A program made the translations under genes and the position numbers. 64,000 bases of DNA from Caloramator sp. E03. GTDB lineage: Bacteria; Bacillota; Clostridia; Clostridiales; Caloramatoraceae. The notes beneath the pieces are model-generated. The model worked only from the letters and a program-made list of their open reading frames with translations, did no database searches and was not told the DNA's origin. The DNA lies in assembly GCF_006016075.1 (NCBI RefSeq), contig NZ_CP040093.1, positions 682,001-746,000 of the forward strand, in the 5' to 3' direction. Positions 7,856 to 15,783 of the stretch are shown here, in pieces (the first letter of the stretch is position 1; each line of letters begins with the position of its first letter).

Positions 7856-9939
7856 TTATCTATTGTTCATATTCTTGATATAATCCATAACTTCTTCAGG
7901 AGTTTTTGAATTATCTAAAACGTTATAAAAATTTTCATCCTCTAAAAGTACTGCTAATTCTGACATAGCTTCAAGATGTGTTTTTTGATCTTTAGCACTA
8001 AGGCAAAATATATATTTAACTGGATCATTATCTTTATTTCCAAATTCAATTGGATTTTCCAATGTTGCAATACCGATAGCAATCTCTTTTGCGCCAGCTT
8101 CAGGCCTTGCATGTGGAAGGGCAACATGCTTTGTTATTACAATATATGGGCCTGATTCCTTAGCTGTATTTATCATTTCATCAATATAATTTGCAGTTAT
8201 TTTATCATTTTCAAGCAACGCTGAAGCTGATTTTCTTATAGCTTCCTCCCAATTTTTAGCTGATACCTTTAAGCGAATTAGATTTTCATTTATTAAATCA
8301 CTTAACAAAATATCTCCATCGCTATTGACTGTATAATTCTCCATTTGTGAAAAATAAGACTGCAATTCATTTCTAAGCATTTTTTCAGAAGTTACAATTG
8401 AATATTTTTTTATAATTTCCATAACTTCTTCTATCTTAGGTAATTTAAAAAAGGTATTCCCAAGCTGCATATAAACTTCCCTTTTTACTTGGGCTTTCTC
8501 TTTTAAAGTCATAACAGGACTAACTTTTATAAGAGGTTGTTCTATTTCCATAAGTTCAGCACTATAATTTGAAGTAAACACAATATCAACCGGCTCACTA
8601 ATGTTTTTAATCTAGATAATTCAATAGGATATAAAAAATTTAATTCTGGAAATAAATTTTTTAACTCAGTATACAAAATTGCAGAACTTCCAATACCTCC
8701 TGAGCAAACAATTAGTGCTGTCTTTTTAGGTGGAATTATGGATTCCTTCCCGTTAAACAAAATAGCCCCAAAATGTACTGTCAAATATGCAAGTTCATCC
8801 TCTGGTATATCCTGATCAAACAATTCACTAAATGGCTTCATTGTTTCACTAACTAATTTATATAATTCTTTGTATTCTTCTTTGACTTTCTCACATAGAG
8901 GATTATAAATTGGTAGTTTAAAAAGAAGTCTATAATAGGCAGGTCTAAAATGTGAATATAACTATTCAAATATAGCCTCTCTATTGATATAATGAAATCC
9001 ACTTAAGGATTCAAATCTTGTCATTATTCTTGTTACTATTTTAGAAATAATAGACGAATCCTCTGTCTTATCTTTAATATTTCCTACTGATATGCCTATA
9101 ATCCAAGCACTTATATAATCAACATCAAAGGTTTTTATATTTCTGCAGTTATCGAAGCTATATAATAAATCCTCGGTAAACTCATATTCTTTCAAAAGCT
9201 TTATTACAGAAATATTTGGTATATGAGCCATTTCAGATTCATTCTTCTTTTTTGAAATCATTCTCGCCTTTAAAAAAATAAAAATATATATAAATTCAAC
9301 TAATCTATCTTCTACAAATTTAATATTATGCTTATTCGCAAGATTTAAGATTATTTCCTTTGTTTTTTCAAAGTTGTCCAATTTATATTCATTAATTAAC
9401 AAATTAAAAATCTTACAATCATGGCTTATAGATAAAGTATTAATAACCATTTTTATCATCAGCCTTCTTATTTCCATTTCAGAACCAGTTAAGTAATATC
9501 CATAAGTACGATTATATTCTATACTAATATCAAATTTTGATAATAACTGGGTTAAATCCTTTAAATCCATCAGTACACATGATTTGCTAACCTTCATCGA
9601 ATCAATAAAATGGTTAAGTGCTAAATAATCTAAATTAATAAATAAATTTAAATACATAAATATAAGTCTTTCATCTTTACTTAGGTAATAATTGTTTTCA
9701 GAATTATATAGATGGATTATCTCACGTATTGCATCCCTTGTTTCTGATTGGATAATAATATTCTTATTATATCCTATTGAAATAAGTGCTATATTTTTTG
9801 ATTTTAATAAATCATTAATCTTATTAATTCTATATGTGATTTGCCTTATCGATAAACCTGTTATGTCCTTTAATTCTTTTGTTGTTATTAGGGTTCTTTC
9901 TAATAACAGCTGTAAAATCAAGGCAAGTTCCTTATCCAT
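7856..9939 (-). pseudogene. PRD-type PTS regulator (MtlR/BglG-like), inactivated twice
   Basis: Joined, the fragments give a normal regulator of about 695 residues: N-terminal HTH (ITGLSIRQITYRINKIN), PRD1, PRD2 with LYSHFRPAYYRLLFKL, an EIIB-like domain (LIVCSGGIGSSA) and a C-terminal EIIA domain with the phospho-His in HVALPHARPEAG. Two lesions break it. A TAG at 8962-8964 lies inside PRD2 (before LYSHFRP) with the frame open on both sides; CAG to TAG would explain it. A one-base deletion in a T5 run at 8604-8608 (A-run on the coding strand) shifts the frame inside the EIIB-like domain. The expected target, a PTS operon, is absent next to it; only the aldolase remains downstream. Sequencing error could explain the indel, less easily the stop. 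Confidence 0.85.
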
Positions 9940-9997
9940 AATAATGAACCTCCATTTTTATTTAAAAAAAGTTAAACATTAATTGTACATTAAATTA

Positions 9998-10026
9998 ATT
10001 CTAATTAATTGTCTTTTCATTTTCAA
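9998..10026 (-). promoter_or_regulatory. Sigma-A promoter of the broken PRD regulator
   Basis: On the minus strand TTGAAA (10021-10026), a 17-nt spacer and TAGAAT (9998-10003). It lies about 60 nt upstream of the regulator start. Confidence 0.6.
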
Positions 10027-10090
10027 TTAAAATTCAGTGCAAAGTTTGTAATATGGAATACAAATTATGAACTTAAAATTAAAACAAAAT

Positions 10091-10130
10091 AAAAATTGCC
10101 TATAACTAATTTAATATATAGGCAATTTTT
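10091..10130 (-). terminator. Terminator of the TPR gene, bidirectional in form
   Basis: A 14-bp stem (10091-10104 with 10117-10130, GCCTATA/TATAGGC at its core) is flanked by T-rich sequence in both directions. It follows the TPR gene stop by 18 nt. Confidence 0.82.
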
Positions 10131-10148
10131 ATTTTGGCTATATTCATA

Positions 10149-11207
10149 TTAATTACACTTTTCAATCCAAAGTTTTGCTATACCATCATTAGGATTTAAA
10201 CGTAAACAAAGCTCAAAAGCCTTTTTGGCTTCCTCTAAATTATCAAGATAGTAATAACAAACACCTATATTACATATTATATCAGGATTATCAGGTTTTA
10301 TTTTTAAAGAGTTTTTAAAGAATTCAATAGCTTTGTCAAATCTATTTATACATGCATAATTCAAACCAATTTCGTTATATATCTCCGGCAACTCGCCATT
10401 CTTTAAAAGTTCAAATAATATTGAAAGAGCACTATCATAATCCCCAGACTGTCTTAGAGCCATAGCAAAGTAATATTTACAATTTAAATTTTGAGGAAAT
10501 AGTTGTAAATATCTTTCTAAAATACTTATTACTTCACTACCTTCACCTTTTTTAATTTTGTCTACTGCTTTATCATATTCTTCTGTTAAATCTATCTTCT
10601 CTAAATAGTCTAATGCCTTTAACTTATACTTATCATCATTTAAAGCCTTTGAAAAATACATTTTAGACATTGTCATATCCTTGTCAAGATAATATTCTCC
10701 TAATAAAAAAAACGGTGGGGAATAATCAGGGTAATTTTTTGCTAACTCTTTTAACTCATATACTATCTCATCTTCTAAAAACTTATAACCTGTTTTATCA
10801 TGCATACTCATCATAATATAAATCATATTCATAATATACTCTTTTTTAGGATAAATTTCACAAAGGGCTTTTGTAAGAATTAATGATTCTTTTGTATTAT
10901 TAATCTTTTTATTTTCTATTTCCATTATTAAATAACTTTTTGCTTGAGGGACATTTCTCATACAGTTAATATAGTCATTGTTATATTTAAAAGCTGGATC
11001 ACAAGCAATTACATAAGCCATTCCTTTAATAAAATAACTAATAGGTATGTTTTCTTTCCCTTTACTTGCAAATGATATCATATCTTTAGATATTATAGGA
11101 TATACACCTTTTTTTAGAATAGCTTTATCTTTAACCTTTATATCCTTATCAATCTCTAAAAACAAAATATTATCTAGTTCCTTCTTTAAATAACTTAGAA
11201 AATCCAT
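10149..11207 (-). CDS. Tetratricopeptide repeat protein
   Basis: A 352-residue soluble protein without a signal peptide. The C-terminal third has clear TPR units, for example YFAMALRQSGDYDSALSIL, EIGLNYACINRFDKAIEFFK and NIGVCYYYLDNLEEAKKAFE, followed by a degenerate cap. The first 200 residues are helical and not recognised. I chose the ATG at 11207, which has GGAGGTGAAACTA just upstream; the GTG at 11216 lies within that RBS. It follows the dynamin-like GTPase gene in the same direction, after a terminator, so it may be co-expressed by read-through and act as a partner protein. No catalytic motif is visible. Confidence 0.82.
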   Translation of the reverse strand: MDFLSYLKKELDNILFLEIDKDIKVKDKAILKKGVYPIISKDMISFASKGKENIPISYFIKGMAYVIACDPAFKYNNDYINCMRNVPQAKSYLIMEIENKKINNTKESLILTKALCEIYPKKEYIMNMIYIMMSMHDKTGYKFLEDEIVYELKELAKNYPDYSPPFFLLGEYYLDKDMTMSKMYFSKALNDDKYKLKALDYLEKIDLTEEYDKAVDKIKKGEGSEVISILERYLQLFPQNLNCKYYFAMALRQSGDYDSALSILFELLKNGELPEIYNEIGLNYACINRFDKAIEFFKNSLKIKPDNPDIICNIGVCYYYLDNLEEAKKAFELCLRLNPNDGIAKLWIEKCN

Positions 11208-11215
11208 TAGTTTCA

Positions 11216-11249
11216 CCTCCTAAACATTATAACATTTTACACTAGGAGG
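11216..11249 (-). promoter_or_regulatory. Inverted repeat that could mask the TPR gene RBS
   Basis: On the minus strand CCTCCTA (11243-11249) can pair with TAGGAGG (11216-11222), which is the Shine-Dalgarno sequence of the TPR gene. The loop is 20 nt. The loop also contains TGTTATAAT, which would put a transcription start inside the RBS if used, so I favour an RNA hairpin. Confidence 0.4.
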
Positions 11250-11258
11250 CGCCACATT

Positions 11259-11289
11259 AAAAAATCCCAAGCATTAAACTTAGCTTGGG
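11259..11289 (-). terminator. Terminator overlapping the end of the GTPase gene
   Basis: The stem CCCAAGC / GCTTGGG (11283-11289 and 11266-11272) has the stop codon in its loop and is followed by ATTTTTT on the minus strand. It partly separates the GTPase from the TPR gene. Confidence 0.82.
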
Positions 11290-12968
11290 TAACAGTTTTT
11301 AACAATATCCTCTATATTTTCACACAAACTATTTAATTTTTTTATTTTGTTCTCAACCTCCATATTCTTATCCTCTCTATTTAATATAACTTTATTTAAA
11401 GTGTTTTGAATATCCCTTTGCAGATTAGATGAGTCCTCTGTAAATGTTAACTTAAAGGAACGAAGACTTTCTTGAATTTTATATCTATAATTGTATAGCA
11501 TATTGTTTTTATTTCGCTCAATAGCTCTTTTCATATTATCTAGTAACTTTTGATATATAATCCTATTTGAATACGATTTTGGCATAATATAAACAAAATC
11601 ATTAATATTTATAAAAAATGAACCTGAAAAGCTATCAACTTCAACATAAAAATCCTCTTTATTAGAGAGAATATAATCATTTTTTTCATAGCTGTACTCT
11701 ACATTGAAAATATCATATACTGTTTTTGATATATAAGATTTTATATCATTGATGTCATTATTAAGCATTTCTATTATATTCTCATACCCAATTTTTAATT
11801 TCTCTAATCCTTCTTCATTCATACTCTCAAGCTTTTCAACCAAGCTACTATCAATAATGTACTTCAACTTTTCTTCTAATTTTCTTGGTCTTAAAAAGTT
11901 ATTCTTTTCATACTCATCTTTTAATATTTTTTCCATATCACTTACCATATTATCTACCTTTATCTTAAAGTATTCCTCAATATTTTGAATAAGGTTGTCT
12001 GTATTTTTTTCAGCATGATAAAAAATATCTTCAGTTATCCTATCTAATTCTTTTAGCTTATCATATAGCTCTTTTATTTTTTCCTCTAAACTATCAATAG
12101 GCATTTTTAATGCACTGATATAAAGCTGTATCTTTGATAAAACAGTTTTTAATATATCAGTTGTTTTTATCTTTATTGAATTTACAATAATTTCATCTTT
12201 AGAATGATTTACATCTCTTTTAATAATTGATATTAATTTTTCAACCCCTATTAACTTCTGAGCACTAATAGGGAAAAAATCAATATAATTAATGTTCATT
12301 ATTTCACAAATAACATTTTCACAATATTTTAAATATGTTTCAAGTTCACTGCTATTTATTACATCTATCTTATTAATTACAAAATAAAACTTTGATGCAT
12401 ACTTTTTTGCCGCACTCAAAAATTCTCTTTCTATTTCATTTATTGGACTATCAACAGAGAGCATAAAAATTATGGCATCGCTGTTTTTTATAAAAGAATA
12501 AGCAGCATCAGTATTATGTTTATGAATCGATCCAACCCCAGGAGTATCTACAAGTATTATTCCTTCCTTTAATATACTGCTTGGATAGAATATTTTAACA
12601 TATTCCACCTCTTTTTGATTGTTAGGATTTTCCTGTTCACTAATATAAATAGAAAGATTATCTAAAGGAACCTCTTTTTCTTCTCCATTTTTAAAAATAA
12701 CTTTTGCACAAGAAGTAGGGCTATACTGAAGTCTTGTAACAACAGATGTTATAGGAATAATTGCAACAGGTAGTATATCATCTCCTAAAACCTTATTTAT
12801 AAAGGTTGTCTTGCCACGTTTAAACTGACCCACAACAGATATTATAATCTCTTTATTCTTTAACTTTTCCCTTAACTTTAAAAGCTTTTCAAGTTGATCT
12901 TTACAAACATCAGATTCTTCTAATAATTTAATAGAATCATCTAATATATCATATATTGAAATACCCAC
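11280..12968 (-). CDS. Dynamin-like large GTPase
   Basis: A 562-residue protein with an N-terminal GTPase domain: G1 GQFKRGKTT at residues 47-55, G2 Thr in PITSVVTRL, G3 DTPGVGS near 140 and G4 NKID near 196. Long helical, coiled-coil-rich stretches follow (about 290-420 and 500-560), as in bacterial dynamin-like proteins that bind and remodel membranes. No transmembrane helix is obvious. It starts at GTG with AAGGAAGG upstream. Its leader carries a fluoride riboswitch and a sigma-A promoter, and only 47 nt separate the riboswitch terminator from the start, so it is the direct target of that switch. A TPR protein follows. A fluoride link for this family is not something I know to be established. 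Confidence 0.88.
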   Translation of the reverse strand: MGISIYDILDDSIKLLEESDVCKDQLEKLLKLREKLKNKEIIISVVGQFKRGKTTFINKVLGDDILPVAIIPITSVVTRLQYSPTSCAKVIFKNGEEKEVPLDNLSIYISEQENPNNQKEVEYVKIFYPSSILKEGIILVDTPGVGSIHKHNTDAAYSFIKNSDAIIFMLSVDSPINEIEREFLSAAKKYASKFYFVINKIDVINSSELETYLKYCENVICEIMNINYIDFFPISAQKLIGVEKLISIIKRDVNHSKDEIIVNSIKIKTTDILKTVLSKIQLYISALKMPIDSLEEKIKELYDKLKELDRITEDIFYHAEKNTDNLIQNIEEYFKIKVDNMVSDMEKILKDEYEKNNFLRPRKLEEKLKYIIDSSLVEKLESMNEEGLEKLKIGYENIIEMLNNDINDIKSYISKTVYDIFNVEYSYEKNDYILSNKEDFYVEVDSFSGSFFININDFVYIMPKSYSNRIIYQKLLDNMKRAIERNKNNMLYNYRYKIQESLRSFKLTFTEDSSNLQRDIQNTLNKVILNREDKNMEVENKIKKLNSLCENIEDIVKNCYPS

Positions 12969-13015
12969 AACAACCTTCCTTTCTATATATTAGTGAAAAT
13001 ATAATCCTTTTATAA

Positions 13016-13103
13016 ATAAAAAAAGCTAATGAATTCTACTAAAGTAGAAGTCATCAGCTATAAAGCATTTAGGAATATTCTCCAAGGAGGAACTTCATCT
13101 CCC
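13016..13103 (-). promoter_or_regulatory. Fluoride (crcB-type) riboswitch with terminator
   Basis: The minus-strand RNA starts GGGAGAUGAAGUUCCUCC (13103-13086), matching the first half of the fluoride aptamer. After a small extra hairpin come UAAAUGCU, a UUAU loop and AGCUGAUGACUUCUAC (13059-13044). The pseudoknot pairs GAAG with CUUC; this covaries with the GGAG/CUCC and GAGG/CCUC pairs that I recall from Bacillus cereus and Thermotoga petrophila. The same 3' segment is the left arm of a 16-bp terminator stem (right arm 13039-13024) ending in T7, so fluoride binding should prevent termination. A sigma-A promoter lies just upstream. The U after UAAA, where a C is more usual, and the extra hairpin are deviations. 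Confidence 0.82.
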
Positions 13104-13110
13104 ATGTAAA

Positions 13111-13139
13111 ATTATAACAAAAATATTATAAAATATCAA
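13111..13139 (-). promoter_or_regulatory. Sigma-A promoter of the riboswitch-GTPase transcript
   Basis: On the minus strand TTGATA (13134-13139), a 17-nt spacer and TATAAT (13111-13116). The predicted start at about 13104 coincides with the first base of the fluoride aptamer. Confidence 0.8.
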
Positions 13140-13149
13140 CAATCTAGTT

Positions 13150-13200
13150 ATTCCCCTACTACCTTTTCAATAACCTTAATAACACCACTACTGTTATTGT
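13150..13200 (-). pseudogene. 51-bp copy of the 3' end of the Cof-type phosphatase gene
   Basis: This stretch is identical to 27671-27721, the last codons of the HAD phosphatase gene (VIKVIEKVVGE-stop). The similarity stops abruptly at both ends. It is a displaced gene fragment just upstream of the riboswitch promoter and shows that this junction was created by rearrangement. Confidence 0.75.
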
Positions 13201-13420
13201 AATGTATTGATTTTTCTCCAGTATATTACATCTTATAGAATTATATGAGTATCTTTTTTTTTAATAACTTTTGTTCATTGAAACAGAAGTTTTACACCTA
13301 TTTCTTCATATTCCTCCTTATGGCAAATGCACTTGTTATAAGCTATTAATCCTTTCTACCAAGCCCATAAGGGACTTTCATAGCCAAGGTATCGCCTATA
13401 ATGGCGGCATAATAATTAAA
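13201..13420. other. Gene-free stretch between patB and the displaced phosphatase fragment
   Basis: I recognise no gene here. A plus-strand frame from 13271 runs into the antisense of patB and has no RBS. The minus strand has GGAGGAATATG followed at once by a stop. It may be remnant DNA from the rearrangement that placed the phosphatase fragment here. Confidence 0.4.
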
Positions 13421-13441
13421 GACCGGAATCATCGGCCATCA
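13421..13441 (-). terminator. Terminator of the pepV-PTS-pepP-patB operon
   Basis: The minus strand reads GGCCG, ATGATTC loop, CGGTC (one G-U pair), then T-rich sequence. The same hairpin follows the second patB copy at 48623. Confidence 0.6.
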
Positions 13442-13449
13442 AAATTAAC

Positions 13450-14646
13450 TTATGAAAAAATCTTATCTAAATTTTGAACACATTTTTCTATCCTTTCCAT
13501 AGCCTTTTTAATATTTTCTCTTTGGGTCCCAAGGTTTATTCTTATCCATCCTTCACCATCACAAACAAAATTATTTCCATCCTCAACTAAAACACCATAT
13601 TCTGATGATAATAGTTTAGTAAATTCAGTGGATGTAATTCCAGTTTTACTAATATTTATCCATAAAAGATATGAAGACTCCATTTTCATATAGGAGAGTT
13701 TAGGAATTTTATTATCTATAAAATCTACAGTATATAAATAATTATCATAAATATATTTTGTAACTTCCTTAAGATAGTCTTTGCAATCATTATAGGCTGA
13801 TATTATTCCTATTATTCCAAATACGTTTGGTGAAGTTATCGAATTTTTAAAAAGTCTTTCTCTGAACCTTTCTCTTATATTTTTATTTGGAATAATAGAA
13901 TATGAAGTTTTAAGCCCTCCCAAATTAAAAGCCTTATTTGGGGAAGAAAGCAATATTATATTATCCATTAATTCCTCCTCCAAGGAAAGAATAGAATAAA
14001 ATCTTCCAAAATGTATCTGCTCTCCATGTACTTCATCAACAACAAGAATAGTTTTATATTTTTTGCAAAGCATTGCAATTTTTCTTAATTCATCGATGCT
14101 CCATATCCTCCCTGAAGGATTGTGAGGTGAGCAAAGCAAATATAGCTTTGGTTTAAATTCTCTAAGCTGAGATTCTATTTCTTCAAAATCTATGTAATAT
14201 CTGTTTTCAATAATATTTAATTTATTATAGATGCATCTTACTCCCTGTTTTACTACTGCACCATTAAAGGGTTCATATACTGGAGTATTAATTATTACAA
14301 AATCATTTTCATTGCAAAATGCCTGAACAATATAATGCAGAGTAGATACCGTTCCATAACTTAAAGTTATCCATTCTTTATAAATCTCAACTCCATGCAT
14401 ATCCTTCTTCCAGTTTATTACTGCATCATAAAATTCATCATAAACATAAGTATATCCAAATACTCCTCTGTCGATTGCTTTTTTAAAAGAATTCAGTATA
14501 TTATCAGGGGCTTTAAAATCCATATCCGCAATCCATAATGGAATAAAGTCATCTGATACATATTTAAAATGTTCCTTGATTATTTTTTTGTCCCATTTTC
14601 TACATCTTTCATTTATTCTATCTGTTTTTATATCAAAATTGTACAT
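13450..14646 (-). CDS. patB: PatB/MalY-type PLP-dependent C-S lyase / aminotransferase (copy 1)
   Basis: A 398-residue fold-type I PLP enzyme of the MalY/PatB subgroup. PLP-site features are WIADMDFKAP near the N-terminus, LSYGTVSTLHYI, LCSPHNPSGRIW (about 172-183), VVDEVHGE and the lysine in SSPNKAFNLGGLKTSY. The subgroup mostly catalyses beta-elimination of cystathionine or cysteine S-conjugates to pyruvate, ammonia and a thiol. It is the last gene of an operon with two peptidases and a complete PTS, 4 nt after pepP, which suggests it acts on the amino acid released from an imported conjugate. A nearly identical copy is at 48.7 kb. Confidence 0.88.
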   Translation of the reverse strand: MYNFDIKTDRINERCRKWDKKIIKEHFKYVSDDFIPLWIADMDFKAPDNILNSFKKAIDRGVFGYTYVYDEFYDAVINWKKDMHGVEIYKEWITLSYGTVSTLHYIVQAFCNENDFVIINTPVYEPFNGAVVKQGVRCIYNKLNIIENRYYIDFEEIESQLREFKPKLYLLCSPHNPSGRIWSIDELRKIAMLCKKYKTILVVDEVHGEQIHFGRFYSILSLEEELMDNIILLSSPNKAFNLGGLKTSYSIIPNKNIRERFRERLFKNSITSPNVFGIIGIISAYNDCKDYLKEVTKYIYDNYLYTVDFIDNKIPKLSYMKMESSYLLWINISKTGITSTEFTKLLSSEYGVLVEDGNNFVCDGEGWIRINLGTQRENIKKAMERIEKCVQNLDKIFS

Positions 14647-14650
14647 AACA

Positions 14651-15721
14651 TCACCCCTTTACAGAAATAAGTTCTCTATCGCTATTAGTTAAAACTTCAA
14701 AACCTTCCTCAGTTACAAGTATATCATCTTCTATTCTAACTCCTCCAAGCCCCTCTATGTAAATTCCAGGTTCAATGGTAATAATCATTCCTGCCTCCAA
14801 AAATATGTCATTCCCTTTTCCAATTACAGGATATTCATGAACCAAAATGCCTACTCCATGGCCAAGATTATGGCCAAAATTCTTTCCGTATCCTTCTTTT
14901 TCGATAATATTCCTTGCTATACCGTCAAGATACGAGGCAGTTATCCCTGCTTTAACGCTCTTTACAGCTTTCCACTGAGCTTTTTTTACAATCTCATAAA
15001 TTTTTATCATTTCTTTATTATAAGCTTCTCCAAGCAAAAAGGTTCGAGTCATATCTGAACAATAGTTATTATAATTTACGCCAAAATCAATAGTTATAAA
15101 TTCTCCTCTTTTTATAACTTTATCCGATGCTTTCCCATGGGGAAGAGCACCCCTTTCTCCTGAAGCTACAATTATATCAAAAGATTCTTTATCTCCGTTA
15201 CATTCTTTAATATATCTTACAAGTTCTCTTTCAACCTGCTTTTCAGTCATTCCTTCTTTTACAAAAGACAGTATGTGTTTATACGCTTTATCGGCTATTT
15301 GAGCAGCTGTTCTTATTTTTTCAATTTCTTCCGAAGTTTTTATCACTCTTAGGCTATCTAAAGAAATGCTTAAAAATACTACTTTAACATGCTCAGCCAA
15401 CTTCATATAATTATCATAAGTAAGATTATCTCCTTCAAATCCTATTATTTTTATACTTTCTTTTTTAGCAATCTCATTTAAGAGGTTAAAAATAGTTCTT
15501 TCCTTTGAAATTTCAATAACGCTAAACTCCTTTGCATTTTCTTTTACCTGAACATAATATCGTGAATCCACAAGAGCATATTGATTGTTTCTTGTTATAA
15601 GAAGATATCCTGAGTTGCTATATAGATTTGCCAAATAGAATTTATTATAGGGAGAATTTATTAAAAACGCATCTAAAAAATTTTCTTTCATTATTTCCCT
15701 TATTTTATTTAATCTTTCCAT
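14651..15721 (-). CDS. pepP: Xaa-Pro aminopeptidase family (M24B) (copy 1)
   Basis: A 356-residue cytoplasmic metallopeptidase: N-terminal creatinase-like domain (about 1-125), then the pita-bread domain. The metal ligands are visible in ITIDFGVNYNNYCSDMTRTF (two Asp), GHGVGILVHE (His), ITIEPGIYI (Glu) and VRIEDD (Glu). It removes N-terminal residues preceding proline, or acts on a related dipeptide. It lies after the EIIC gene and a strong intercistronic hairpin and almost touches patB. Length is normal and the start has GGAAGGTAAT upstream. A second copy at 49.9 kb is cut by an insertion sequence. Confidence 0.9.
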   Translation of the reverse strand: MERLNKIREIMKENFLDAFLINSPYNKFYLANLYSNSGYLLITRNNQYALVDSRYYVQVKENAKEFSVIEISKERTIFNLLNEIAKKESIKIIGFEGDNLTYDNYMKLAEHVKVVFLSISLDSLRVIKTSEEIEKIRTAAQIADKAYKHILSFVKEGMTEKQVERELVRYIKECNGDKESFDIIVASGERGALPHGKASDKVIKRGEFITIDFGVNYNNYCSDMTRTFLLGEAYNKEMIKIYEIVKKAQWKAVKSVKAGITASYLDGIARNIIEKEGYGKNFGHNLGHGVGILVHEYPVIGKGNDIFLEAGMIITIEPGIYIEGLGGVRIEDDILVTEEGFEVLTNSDRELISVKG

Positions 15722-15742
15722 AATATTACCTTCCTTATTAAT

Positions 15743-15777
15743 GTTAATGCAGGATTGATATTCAATCCTGCATTAAC
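15743..15777 (-). repeat. Perfect intercistronic hairpin between EIIC and pepP
   Basis: Arms of 16 nt (15743-15758 and 15762-15777, core GCAGGATTGA / TCAATCCTGC) flank TAT. No T-run follows on the minus strand, so it looks like an RNA-processing or stability hairpin that uncouples PTS and peptidase expression. In the second locus only its pepP-side half survives (about 52635-52657), which marks a deletion junction. Confidence 0.75.
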
Positions 15778-15783
15778 ACTATA

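Noticed and set aside
8962-8964. Amber codon read as pyrrolysine
   Set aside because: The TAG sits in a PRD domain with a simple CAG origin, and the same gene has a frameshift, so decay is the simpler explanation.
13016-13103. Riboswitch assigned to patB or to the phosphatase fragment
   Set aside because: Promoter, aptamer and terminator all read on the minus strand toward 12968, away from both.
13271-13477. 68-residue plus-strand frame (MFIETEVLHLF...)
   Set aside because: No RBS or promoter, no recognised family, and it ends antisense to patB.
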